Shown here one piece after another: positions 56,878 through 64,000 of a stretch of 64,000 nucleotides of DNA; the stretch's first letter is position 1, and each line of letters opens with the position of its first letter. The DNA comes from Paraburkholderia gardini. Lineage in GTDB: Bacteria; Pseudomonadota; Gammaproteobacteria; Burkholderiales; Burkholderiaceae. The position numbers and the translations under genes were made by a program. The notes under the pieces were generated by a model, which saw only the letters and a list, made by a program, of their open reading frames with translations, made no database searches and was not told the DNA's origin. The DNA lies in contig NZ_CAJQYY010000004.1 in NCBI RefSeq assembly GCF_907164575.1, positions 62,001 through 126,000 on the forward strand, read 5' to 3'.

Positions 56878-58092
56878 ATGACCGACGTCATCACTGAAAT
56901 TGCACGCTTTAACGCCGGGCGCGATCCAGAACGGCTCGCGATGAAGTACGCGAGCATGCGCACATCGGCGTTCGTCTTTCTGCGCGGCACGTGTCACCTG
57001 TTCTACGCGCGGATGCCCACAGGCGGCGTACTCGACCATATCCCGCAGACGTGGATCTGCGGCGACATGCATCTGGAAAATTTCGGCAGCTACAAGGCCG
57101 ACAACCGCCTCATCTATTTCGACATCAACGACTTCGACGAAGCCTGCCTCGCGCCGTGCCTCGCGGAACTCGTGCGTCTGCTCACGAGCGTGCTCACCGC
57201 CGCGGACGGCCTGCACGTCAGCCGTGCCGAAGCACTCGCGCTCTGCCACACCGCGATCGACGCATACAGCGCCGCACTGCGCTTTGGCAAGGCACGCTGG
57301 ATCGAAGAGGAACTGGCGACCGGCATGGTGCGTGAGCTGTTCGACGCGCTGCACGAACGCACGCGCGTCGACCACCTGAACCGGCGCACGGATCTGAAAG
57401 GCAAGAAACGGACGTTAAAGGTCGACGGGAAAAAAGCGTTGCCCATCGACGATAAAACGCGCGCCGCCGTAACCGCGTTCATGAAGGCGTTCGCCGCGAG
57501 CGAGCCGGACCCGTCGTTCTACAGGATGATCGATATCGCGCGACGCATCGCGGGCACAGGCAGTCTTGGCGTCGATCGATATGTGATGCTCGTGGAAGGC
57601 AAAGGATCGTCGGACGGCAACTATCTGCTCGACCTGAAGGAAGCGTTGCCTTCTTCGGTCGCGCCTCATGTGAAGACGAAGCAACCTGCGTGGGACACCG
57701 AAGCGCAGCGCGTCGTCGCGATCCAGCAGCGCGCGCAAGCGGTCTCGCAGGCGTTCCTGCACGTGGTCGAATTCAACGGCAAGCCGTATGTATTGCGAAG
57801 CCTGCAACCGTCGGAAGATCGAGTGACGCTCGCGAACTGGAACGGCAAGCTGTCGCGGCTCGAATCGGTCGTGAACAACATGGCGGAATTGAGCGCGTGG
57901 TCGCAGCTACGCAGCGGCGGTCGCCAGGGCTCCGCCATCGCCGATGAACTGATTGCATTTGGCAACCGTACCGACTGGCAGATGCCGCTCATCCAACTCG
58001 CGGTGCAATGCGAGGCCCAGGTGGAAGCCGACTGGCACGCGTATTCGGATGCGTATGACCGTGGTGTTTTTGGGGCGAGCGCGAAGCGCTAG
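56878..58092 (+). CDS. DUF2252 family protein
   Basis: 404-residue uncharacterised protein. The ATG at 56878 follows CAGGAG with good spacing. Two motifs stand out: CGDMHLENFG (residues 61-70) and FDINDFDEA (81-89). They resemble the HGDxHxxN catalytic loop and the D-D-E metal motif of aminoglycoside-phosphotransferase-fold kinases, which suggests a kinase-like fold, in an unusual N-terminal position. Further conserved pieces are MIDIARRIAGTGSLGVDRY and YVLRSLQPSEDRV. No function has been shown for the family as far as I know. Neighbours (ElaA, tRNAs) give no clue. Confidence 0.85.
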   Translation: MTDVITEIARFNAGRDPERLAMKYASMRTSAFVFLRGTCHLFYARMPTGGVLDHIPQTWICGDMHLENFGSYKADNRLIYFDINDFDEACLAPCLAELVRLLTSVLTAADGLHVSRAEALALCHTAIDAYSAALRFGKARWIEEELATGMVRELFDALHERTRVDHLNRRTDLKGKKRTLKVDGKKALPIDDKTRAAVTAFMKAFAASEPDPSFYRMIDIARRIAGTGSLGVDRYVMLVEGKGSSDGNYLLDLKEALPSSVAPHVKTKQPAWDTEAQRVVAIQQRAQAVSQAFLHVVEFNGKPYVLRSLQPSEDRVTLANWNGKLSRLESVVNNMAELSAWSQLRSGGRQGSAIADELIAFGNRTDWQMPLIQLAVQCEAQVEADWHAYSDAYDRGVFGASAKR

Positions 58093-58200
58093 CGATCGCG
58101 TCGAATTTCGAGCCTGCGTGATGCGCGTGCGGAGTCAGCATGGCACTTCGCGTCGTACTGCTTCGGATTGACCTGCGTCGAAGGAAGATATGCGGAAAAA

Positions 58201-58230
58201 AGAAAAGCCCCGATTTTTCGGGGCTTTTCT
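58201..58230. terminator. Bidirectional terminator between DUF2252 and the tRNA cluster
   Basis: AGAAAAGCCCCGA pairs with TCGGGGCTTTTCT over 13 bp with loop TTTT. The plus strand serves the DUF2252 gene and the minus strand the tRNA-Cys/Gly transcript. Confidence 0.85.
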
Positions 58231-58238
58231 TTCAATGC

Positions 58239-58312
58239 TGGAGGCGCGAGCCGGAGTCGAACCGGCCTAAACGGCTTTGCAGGCCGCTGCATAACCGCTT
58301 TGCTATCGCGCC
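58239..58312 (-). tRNA. tRNA-Cys (anticodon GCA)
   Basis: The minus-strand cloverleaf has acceptor GGCGCGA paired with TCGCGCC, anticodon loop CTGCAAA with GCA, T arm GCCGG-TTCGACT-CCGGC, discriminator T and encoded CCA. It follows two tRNA-Gly genes and is likely processed from the same precursor. Confidence 0.95.
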
Positions 58313-58432
58313 GTAAGCGGACTGCCGAACCGTGAAAACGCGCTGCATTTTGACGATTCGCAGATTTGTGCGATGGCCAGATAACCAACCGGCCTTCCAA
58401 ACAAAAAGGGAAGCGCTGCTTCCCCTTGTGTA

Positions 58433-58508
58433 TGGAGCGGGAGACGAGGCTCGAACTCGCGACCTCAACCTTGGCAAGGTTGCGCTCTACCAACTGAGCT
58501 ACTCCCGC
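58433..58508 (-). tRNA. tRNA-Gly (anticodon GCC), copy 1
   Basis: Acceptor GCGGGAG pairs with CTCCCGC, D arm TAGCTCAGTTGGTAGAGC, anticodon loop TTGCCAA with GCC, T arm GCGAG-TTCGAGC-CTCGT, discriminator T and encoded CCA. It is identical to the second copy 64 bases upstream on the transcript. Confidence 0.95.
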
Positions 58509-58571
58509 GTTGTACTTCACTGCTAACAACGCCCTGCCATTTTCACTGCTGCAAAACGCTGCTTCAAAATC

Positions 58572-58647
58572 TGGAGCGGGAGACGAGGCTCGAACTCGCG
58601 ACCTCAACCTTGGCAAGGTTGCGCTCTACCAACTGAGCTACTCCCGC
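58572..58647 (-). tRNA. tRNA-Gly (anticodon GCC), copy 2
   Basis: Same 76 bases as copy 1. The identity continues a few bases into the 5' flank (CTCCCGCGTTGT read on the plus strand), a sign of local duplication. Confidence 0.95.
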
Positions 58648-58762
58648 GTTGTGCTGCTGCTTTGCTGCCTTCCGCTGCAGAACCGCTTGCACCGGAGAGA
58701 CGAGATTATGTACAAGGCGCTGAAACGTGTCAACCCCTTTCCAGCGAGAGATCGCGCGTGAT

Positions 58763-59356
58763 TTAAACGATCCCGCCCCGCTCACGAATCTGCGGCCATG
58801 CCAGCTTCATGTAGTACAGCATCGACCAGATCGTCAGCACAGCGGCGAGATAGATCAGCCAGCAGCCCCACACACGCGTATCGATCGAAAACCCCGCGAC
58901 GAGCGGCACCGGCTCCCACAACAGCAACATCGGAATGGCGACCATCTGGCACGCCGTCTTGAACTTGCCGAGCGAATTCACCGCGACGCTTTTCGACGCG
59001 CCGATCTGCGCCATCCATTCGCGCAGCGCGGAAATCGCGATCTCGCGGCCGACGATCACGAGCGCGATCGCCGCGTCGAGCCGGGCGAGCTGCACGAGCA
59101 CGAGGAGCGCGGCGGTCACCATCAGCTTGTCGGCGACCGGGTCGAGAAACGCGCCGAACGCCGACGTCTGGTTCCATTTACGCGCGAGATAGCCGTCGAA
59201 CCAGTCGGTCAGCGCCGCCAGGATGAAGATCACCGCGGCCGCGAGATTGCGGTGCGGGAGGCTCATCACCGAGTCATTCAGATAGAAGACGCCCACGACG
59301 AGCGGGATCAGTACGATCCGCAGCCACGTCAGGAAAATCGGAAAATTAAACGGCAT
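58763..59356 (-). CDS. pgsA: CDP-diacylglycerol-glycerol-3-phosphate 3-phosphatidyltransferase
   Basis: Makes phosphatidylglycerol phosphate, the precursor of phosphatidylglycerol and cardiolipin. The 197-residue membrane enzyme has the CDP-alcohol transferase motif TDWFDGYLARKW followed by FGAFLDPVADK, all aspartates intact. The ATG at 59356 gives the usual MPFNFPIFLTWLRI N-terminus, and the longer frame upstream is rejected. It lies downstream of uvrC (134-base gap), a very common pair, and upstream of the tRNA cluster. Confidence 0.96.
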   Translation of the reverse strand: MPFNFPIFLTWLRIVLIPLVVGVFYLNDSVMSLPHRNLAAAVIFILAALTDWFDGYLARKWNQTSAFGAFLDPVADKLMVTAALLVLVQLARLDAAIALVIVGREIAISALREWMAQIGASKSVAVNSLGKFKTACQMVAIPMLLLWEPVPLVAGFSIDTRVWGCWLIYLAAVLTIWSMLYYMKLAWPQIRERGGIV

Positions 59357-59490
59357 GGGCGGGGGCCACGTCAGACAAGGGAGATGCAATTGTGCCGTGT
59401 CGCCGGATATGCCACAAGCAAAGGGACGCGCGGCGCGCACGCTTCGGCCCGTGGTCACGCGGTTTCGCGGCGCGGGTGCCGGTCGCGGCG

Positions 59491-61608
59491 TCAGTGCAGT
59501 TGACGGTAAATCTGCTCGGCAAGCGCCTGGGAAATGCCCTCGACGCTCGCCAGATCGTCAACGCTCGCCGCCACCACGCCGCGCAGCCCGCCAAACCGCG
59601 CGAGCAGCCGCTGACGGCGTTTCGCGCCCACGCCCTCGAGTTCCTCGAGGCGTGACGTCTGCCGCGTCCTGGCGCGTTTCGCGCGCATCCCGGTGATCGC
59701 GAAACGGTGCGCTTCGTCGCGGATCTGCGCGACGAGCATCAGCGCGGCGCTTTCCTTGCCGAGTTCGAGCGGCAGGCGGCCGCCCACGAAGATCAGCGTT
59801 TCGAGCCCGACCTTGCGCCCTTCGCCTTTCGCGACGCCCACCAGCATGTCGGTATCGAGCCCGAGCTCCGTGAACACCTGGCGTGCGATCTCGACCTGGC
59901 CCTTGCCGCCGTCGATCAGCACGATCGTCGGCAACGTGCCGCCCGCGGCGACGGGTTCGGCGGCATCGGGCGTGACGGCTGGGCCGGCGGTGTCTTCGGG
60001 TTGCAGCGTGGCCGCTTCATCGGCGGCATTCTGCGCGGCCTGCGCGACCATCTTCTCGTAGCGCCGCGTCAGGACCTGGCGCATGGCGGCGTAATCGTCG
60101 CCGGGCGTGATGCCGGTGATGTTGTAGCGCCGGTACTCGCCCGACTGCATCTTGTGATGGTGATACACGACGCACGATGCCTGTGTGGCCTCGCCCATCG
60201 TGTGACTGATGTCGAAGCATTCGATGCGCAGATGCGCGAGATCTTCACATTCAAGACCCAGCGTATCGACGAGCGCCCGCGTGCGCGCCTGTTGCGAGCC
60301 CTGCTCCGAAAGCAGCCGCGCAAGCGCGAGCCGCGCATTCTGCACAGCCATCGCGAGCCAGACACGCTTCTGGCCCTGCGGCTGCCGCAGCAGCGTGACC
60401 TTGTGGCCCGCCTGTTCGTTCAGGAGATCAATCAGCTCGCGGTTGGCAGGCGCGTGGCTTACGACGAGCACCGGCGGAATCCGGTTGCCCAGGTAGTGCT
60501 GCGCGATAAACGCGTCGATCACCTCGCCTTCGATGCCTGGGCCGCGTGGCGTGTCGCCTGCATCCGTATCCGCCGTATCTGTATCGGCATCTATATCCAT
60601 TTCCGCAGGAAGCGCCTGCGCCATGACAAGCGCATCCGGCACATCCGAAGCATCGGCTTCGACGGAAACAGCCGGCGCGGTCAGCGCGACGTCGGCGCTT
60701 TCCGCGGCGAGGCCGCCTTCGCCGGCCGTCAGCGCGGCTTCGACATGCGTCGGGAAATACGCCTTGTCGCCGAGATGGCGGCCGCCGCGCACCATCGCGA
60801 GATTCACGCACACACGCCCGCCCAGCGCGACGACCGCAAGAATATCGACGTCGCTCTCGCTGCCGGTTTCGATCGCCTGCTGATGCAGCACAGTCGAGAG
60901 CGAACTCATCTGGTTGCGCACCGCCGCCGCCTGTTCGAACTTCAGATCGACGGCGAACGCATGCATCTTCTGTTCGAGTTCCTGCATCACTTCTTTCTGC
61001 CGGCCGAGCAGGAAGCGCGACGCGTTCGCCACGTCGCGCGCGTAGTCTTCCTCGCTGATCGCGTTGACGCACGGCGCGGTGCAGCGCTGGATCTGATGCA
61101 GCAGACAGGGCCGCGTCCGGTTGTTGAACACGGAGTCTTCGCAGGTGCGTAGCTGGAACACACGCTGCAGGATCTGGATGCTTTCGCGCACCGCCCACGC
61201 ACTCGGGAACGGACCGAAATACTGGTTCTTTTTATCGACGGCGCCGCGGTAATACGCCATGCGTGGAAACGTGTGGCCCGTCAGCTTCAGGAACGGATAG
61301 GACTTGTCGTCGCGAAACAGGATGTTGTAGCGCGGCGCGAGTGCCTTGATCAGATTGTTCTCGAGCAGCAGCGCTTCGGCTTCCGAACGCGTGACGGTCG
61401 TCTCGATGCGCGCGATGCGCGTCACCATCATCGCGATACGCGGCGACAGCAGCGTCTTCGTGAAGTAACTCGACACACGTTTCTTGAGATCGCGCGCCTT
61501 GCCGACATACAGCACGGCGCCATGCGCGTCGTAATAACGGTAGACGCCCGGCAGGTGCGGTAACTGGGCCAGTATTTTTTTGGGCTCGAAAGCGTCGGAA
61601 TCGGTCAT
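59491..61608 (-). CDS. uvrC: Excinuclease ABC subunit C
   Basis: Makes both incisions in nucleotide excision repair. The 705-residue protein has a GIY-YIG domain ([20 protein letters not shown]), a UVR motif ([18 protein letters not shown]), the RNase H-like endonuclease domain ([31 protein letters not shown]) and a C-terminal helix-hairpin-helix pair. It is about 95 residues longer than E. coli UvrC because of two low-complexity acidic insertions, at about 289-356 (with [16 protein letters not shown]) and 523-558. The ATG at 61608 is standard. Confidence 0.96.
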   Translation of the reverse strand: MTDSDAFEPKKILAQLPHLPGVYRYYDAHGAVLYVGKARDLKKRVSSYFTKTLLSPRIAMMVTRIARIETTVTRSEAEALLLENNLIKALAPRYNILFRDDKSYPFLKLTGHTFPRMAYYRGAVDKKNQYFGPFPSAWAVRESIQILQRVFQLRTCEDSVFNNRTRPCLLHQIQRCTAPCVNAISEEDYARDVANASRFLLGRQKEVMQELEQKMHAFAVDLKFEQAAAVRNQMSSLSTVLHQQAIETGSESDVDILAVVALGGRVCVNLAMVRGGRHLGDKAYFPTHVEAALTAGEGGLAAESADVALTAPAVSVEADASDVPDALVMAQALPAEMDIDADTDTADTDAGDTPRGPGIEGEVIDAFIAQHYLGNRIPPVLVVSHAPANRELIDLLNEQAGHKVTLLRQPQGQKRVWLAMAVQNARLALARLLSEQGSQQARTRALVDTLGLECEDLAHLRIECFDISHTMGEATQASCVVYHHHKMQSGEYRRYNITGITPGDDYAAMRQVLTRRYEKMVAQAAQNAADEAATLQPEDTAGPAVTPDAAEPVAAGGTLPTIVLIDGGKGQVEIARQVFTELGLDTDMLVGVAKGEGRKVGLETLIFVGGRLPLELGKESAALMLVAQIRDEAHRFAITGMRAKRARTRQTSRLEELEGVGAKRRQRLLARFGGLRGVVAASVDDLASVEGISQALAEQIYRQLH

Positions 61609-61718
61609 GCAGGATCAGGCTGGGCGCCGCGCGCAAGCACGCGGAATCGGGGGCAAGTGCTTTAGAATCGCCAGTTTAGAACATTCCGCGCGCGTCCGAA
61701 CAACGTCCGCCGGCCGCC

Positions 61719-62903
61719 ATGTCCGCTCCGACTGTCTCCAGCTCTCCTCCGCCCGCCGGCATCGCGTGCGATATCTTCTGCGCGGTCATCGATAATTTCG
61801 GCGACATCGGCGTCTGCTGGCGCCTCGCTCGGCAACTCGCCGGGGAACACGGCTGGCAGGTGCGCGTGTTCGTCGACGACCTCCACGCGTTCCAGAAACT
61901 TTGCCCTTCGCTCGTCGTCGAGCGCACGCGCCAGTCCATCGAAGGCATCGTGATCGAGCATTGGCACACGCCATCGCATGCCGGCGATACGCTCGAAATC
62001 GCGGATGTCGTCATCGAGGCGTTCGGCTGCGAGCTGCCGTCCGCGTATGTCGCGGCGATGGCCGGACGTGAGCGCACACCGGTCTGGCTGAACCTCGAAT
62101 ACCTGAGCGCGGAAGACTGGGTCGCCGATTTCCATCTGCGCCCGTCGCCGCATCCGCGCCATGCGCTCAGGAAGACGTTCTTTTTCCCCGGGTTAGGCCC
62201 GGGAACCGGCGGCGTCCTGAAAGAGCGCGGGCTCGACGCGGCCCGCATCGCCTTCGAATCCTCCGACGCCGCGCGCGCCGCATGGTGGCAGCAGGCAGCG
62301 GGCGTACGGCCCCCCGCACCGGAGGCGACGGTCATTTCGCTGTTCGCCTACGAAAACCCGGCCGCCGACAGCCTCCTCGAACAATGGCGCGATAACCCGG
62401 GCGAAATCGTCCTGCTCGTGCCGGAAGGCCGTATTTCAGGCGCGGTCGCGCGCTTTTTCGGGCTGCCGTCGTTCGCGGCGGGCACGCATGCGCGGCGCGG
62501 GCACCTCACCGCCCACGCGCTCGCCTTCACCGACCAGCGCGGATACGACGCGTTGCTGTGGGCGAGCGACGTCAACTTCGTGCGCGGCGAAGATTCGTTC
62601 GTGCGCGCGCAATGGGCGGCAAAACCGTTCATCTGGCACATTTATCCGCAGGCCGATGACGCCCATCTGCCGAAGCTCGACGCCGCCCTCGCCCACTATG
62701 CCGGCCCGCTGCCGGACACGTCCCGCGAAGCGCTCGCCCGCTTCTGGCACGCGTGGAACGGCGTGGGCACGCCGGACTGGGCGAAATTCCAGCGCCACCA
62801 GGCAGCCTTCGAAGCCCGCGCCGCCGGATGGGGGCGCGAACTTGCGGGCGTCGGCGATCTCGCTGGAAATCTGGCCGGATTTGCAAAAAGTCAGTTAAAA
62901 TAA
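61719..62903 (+). CDS. earP: Elongation factor P arginine rhamnosyltransferase EarP
   Basis: Transfers rhamnose from dTDP-rhamnose to an arginine of EF-P; the modification lets EF-P rescue ribosomes at polyproline. The 394-residue inverting GT-B protein has the catalytic-site segment DIFCAVIDNFGDIGVCWRLA (Asp25, Asp29), and the nucleotide-sugar site FVRGEDSFVRAQWA with FIWHIYPQADDAHLPK. efp follows after 216 bases on the same strand, the usual linkage. A stretch of about 15 residues (SAPTVSSSPPPAG) precedes the fold. Confidence 0.95.
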   Translation: MSAPTVSSSPPPAGIACDIFCAVIDNFGDIGVCWRLARQLAGEHGWQVRVFVDDLHAFQKLCPSLVVERTRQSIEGIVIEHWHTPSHAGDTLEIADVVIEAFGCELPSAYVAAMAGRERTPVWLNLEYLSAEDWVADFHLRPSPHPRHALRKTFFFPGLGPGTGGVLKERGLDAARIAFESSDAARAAWWQQAAGVRPPAPEATVISLFAYENPAADSLLEQWRDNPGEIVLLVPEGRISGAVARFFGLPSFAAGTHARRGHLTAHALAFTDQRGYDALLWASDVNFVRGEDSFVRAQWAAKPFIWHIYPQADDAHLPKLDAALAHYAGPLPDTSREALARFWHAWNGVGTPDWAKFQRHQAAFEARAAGWGRELAGVGDLAGNLAGFAKSQLK

Positions 62904-63119
62904 GCGGTTATCCAACGGCCGACGACTCAAGCGCGGCCCGATTGCAGCGACGCGCCAGACCTGAAACCGGCGCTTTTTGCTGGATCGGCGCCATTCGTAT
63001 GCGCCTGAATGGGTAACCCCGGGATAACCGCCGGGGTAAGCACCGGGCACCGGACGCGTTTGCGTCGTATGCCGTTGAGCACAAAAGTTGAAGCTACTTA
63101 TTTCGTACAGGACAGTTTT

Positions 63120-63677
63120 ATGAAGATCGCACAGGAACTCCGCACCGGTAACGTCGTGATGATCGGCGCAGACGCGATGGTCGTGCAGAAGGCCGAATAC
63201 AACAAATCGGGCCGCAACTCCGCCGTCGTGAAGATGAAGTTCAAGAACCTGCTGACGGGCGCAGGCATGGAATCGGTCTACAAGGCCGACGACAAGTTCG
63301 ACGTCGTGCTGCTCGAACGCAAGGAAGTGACGTACTCGTACTTCGCCGACCCGATGTACGTGTTCATGGACGCCGACTACAACCAGTTCGAAGTCGAAGC
63401 CGAAATGATGGGTGATGCGCTGCACTACCTCGAAGACGGCATGGCTTGCGAAGTCGTGTTCTACAACGAAAAGGCCATCTCGGTCGAACTGCCGACCACG
63501 CTGGTCCGCGAAATTCTGTACACGGAACCGGCTGTCAAGGGCGACACGTCGTCGGGCAAGGTTCTGAAGACAGCAAAGCTGAACACCGGCTTCGAACTGC
63601 AAGTGCCGTTGTTCTGCAGCATCGGCGACAAGATCGAAATCGATACGCGTACGCACGAGTACCGTAGCCGCGCCTGA
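63120..63677 (+). CDS. efp: Elongation factor P
   Basis: Translation factor that resolves polyproline stalls. The 185-residue protein starts [18 protein letters not shown] at ATG 63120; an upstream in-frame extension is rejected. Domain I carries [15 protein letters not shown] with Arg32 at the tip, the residue modified by EarP, rather than the lysine used in E. coli. Domains II and III are intact ([32 protein letters not shown]). A GC hairpin (ACCCCGG/CCGGGGT) lies in the leader at about 63015-63037. A strong terminator follows. Confidence 0.97.
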   Translation: MKIAQELRTGNVVMIGADAMVVQKAEYNKSGRNSAVVKMKFKNLLTGAGMESVYKADDKFDVVLLERKEVTYSYFADPMYVFMDADYNQFEVEAEMMGDALHYLEDGMACEVVFYNEKAISVELPTTLVREILYTEPAVKGDTSSGKVLKTAKLNTGFELQVPLFCSIGDKIEIDTRTHEYRSRA

Positions 63678-63724
63678 TTGAGCGCCGGATCTGCCCCGCC
63701 GTTTCTTCGAAGCGGCGAATCGCG

Positions 63725-63748
63725 AAAAGCGCCCCTCGGGGCGCTTTT
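63725..63748 (+). terminator. Rho-independent terminator of efp
   Basis: AAAAGCGCCCC pairs with GGGGCGCTTTT (11 bp, two-base loop), then TCTTTTTT. Confidence 0.88.
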
Positions 63749-64000
63749 TCTTTTTTGCACGACCGTGTATGGTTTAAGCAAACTTTACCGGCCCGACGTG
63801 AAAATTTTCCGGTGTCGATACAACCGATATCTGTCCGGGGCAGACAAAACGTTGATAAATATGAATATTTCTCTTTGGCACGCTCTCTGCTTATGAAAGA
63901 AGTCACTCCCGACTGCACGGCGCAATCAGAGCCGGTGAAGTTTGCCTGATCCAAAGCAGTTGCCATCGCACCTGTCGACACGCGCGTGATGTCTGAGCGA
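63749..64000. other. Promoter region at the right edge; gene lies outside
   Basis: No coding frame with support. It contains the palindrome GAAAATTTTC near 63800, an inverted repeat TCTG-N7-CAGA at 63830-63844, an AT-rich tract, and the sigma-54 element listed separately. An ATG at 63989 is cut by the window end and lacks a ribosome site. Confidence 0.4.
63876..63891 (+). promoter_or_regulatory. Sigma-54 (RpoN) -24/-12 promoter
   Basis: TGGCACGCTCTCTGCT matches the RpoN consensus TGGCACG-N4-TTGCW at all but one position, with the invariant GG and GC exactly ten bases apart. The predicted start is near 63902, pointing to a plus-strand gene beyond the window. An AT-rich bend-prone tract precedes it. 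Confidence 0.65.

Noticed and set aside
60533..60620. Short repeat of GTATC-like units in uvrC as a possible CRISPR or tandem-repeat locus
   Set aside because: The repeat is simply the codon pattern of the Asp-Thr-Ala low-complexity segment; there are no spacers.
63893..63949. 18-codon frame starting just after the sigma-54 promoter
   Set aside because: Its ATG lies upstream of the predicted transcription start and it has no ribosome site.

Overview
The window is ordinary chromosomal core of a beta-proteobacterium, almost certainly Burkholderiaceae and most like the Paraburkholderia/Caballeronia group. The evidence is high GC with strong third-position bias, the gene order ppx-ppk-phoR-phoB-phoU-pstBACS, glmM-folP-ftsH-rlmE-yhbY-greA-carBA, and an EF-P with a rhamnosylatable Arg32 beside its modifying enzyme EarP. 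Coding density is high. I see no phage, insertion sequence, integron, CRISPR array, rRNA operon, secretion system or defence island. Species is not determinable from what I can see.

Layout. 1-12.6 kb: glnS, an orphan amino-acid binding protein, a Nudix hydrolase, several small envelope or lipoprotein genes, a decayed fragment of a cytochrome c peroxidase gene beside tRNA-Arg, uppP, a sugar mutarotase-like epimerase, an NlpD-like LytM protein, a DUF2288/MATE pair and tRNA-Pro. 12.6-27.4 kb: sixA, olsB, then polyphosphate and phosphate control. Divergent ppx and ppk are followed by the minus-strand pstSCAB-phoU-phoB-phoR operon, which has tandem Pho boxes before pstS; glmM and folP follow. 27.4-37.2 kb: ftsH, rlmE, yhbY, a DUF4149 membrane protein, greA and carAB with a long leader. 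37.2-43.5 kb: an MFS permease, a LysM lytic transglycosylase (mltD), the gloB/yafS-rnhA-dnaQ cluster and tRNA-Val. 43.6-46.5 kb: a small uronate-oxidation locus (udh plus an SMP-30 lactonase) controlled by a divergent LacI-family regulator with palindromic operators. 46.6-53.7 kb: a membrane protein, a GT4 glycosyltransferase, an ABC exporter and trehalose synthesis (otsA, otsB). 54-58 kb: a copper-delivery set for cytochrome oxidase (SCO1, PCuAC, CtaG), ElaA and a DUF2252 protein. 58-64 kb: tRNA-Cys, two tRNA-Gly, pgsA, uvrC, earP and efp, with a sigma-54 type promoter at the right edge.

How parts work together. PhoR/PhoB/PhoU with PstSCAB sense and import phosphate, and Ppk/Ppx make and break its polymer. 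EarP modifies EF-P. SCO1, PCuAC and CtaG metallate the terminal oxidase. Udh and the lactonase turn hexuronates into aldarates.

I found no clearly new multi-gene system. The least explained signals are a possible small RNA around 8.54-8.63 kb, a large folded element between carB and greA, a 28-residue membrane peptide gene near 6.0 kb, the DUF2252 protein with kinase-like motifs, and the sigma-54 promoter near 63.88 kb whose target lies outside the window. Starts of several genes (ppx, ppk, SCO1, the ABC exporter, folP) are choices among candidates and are flagged.
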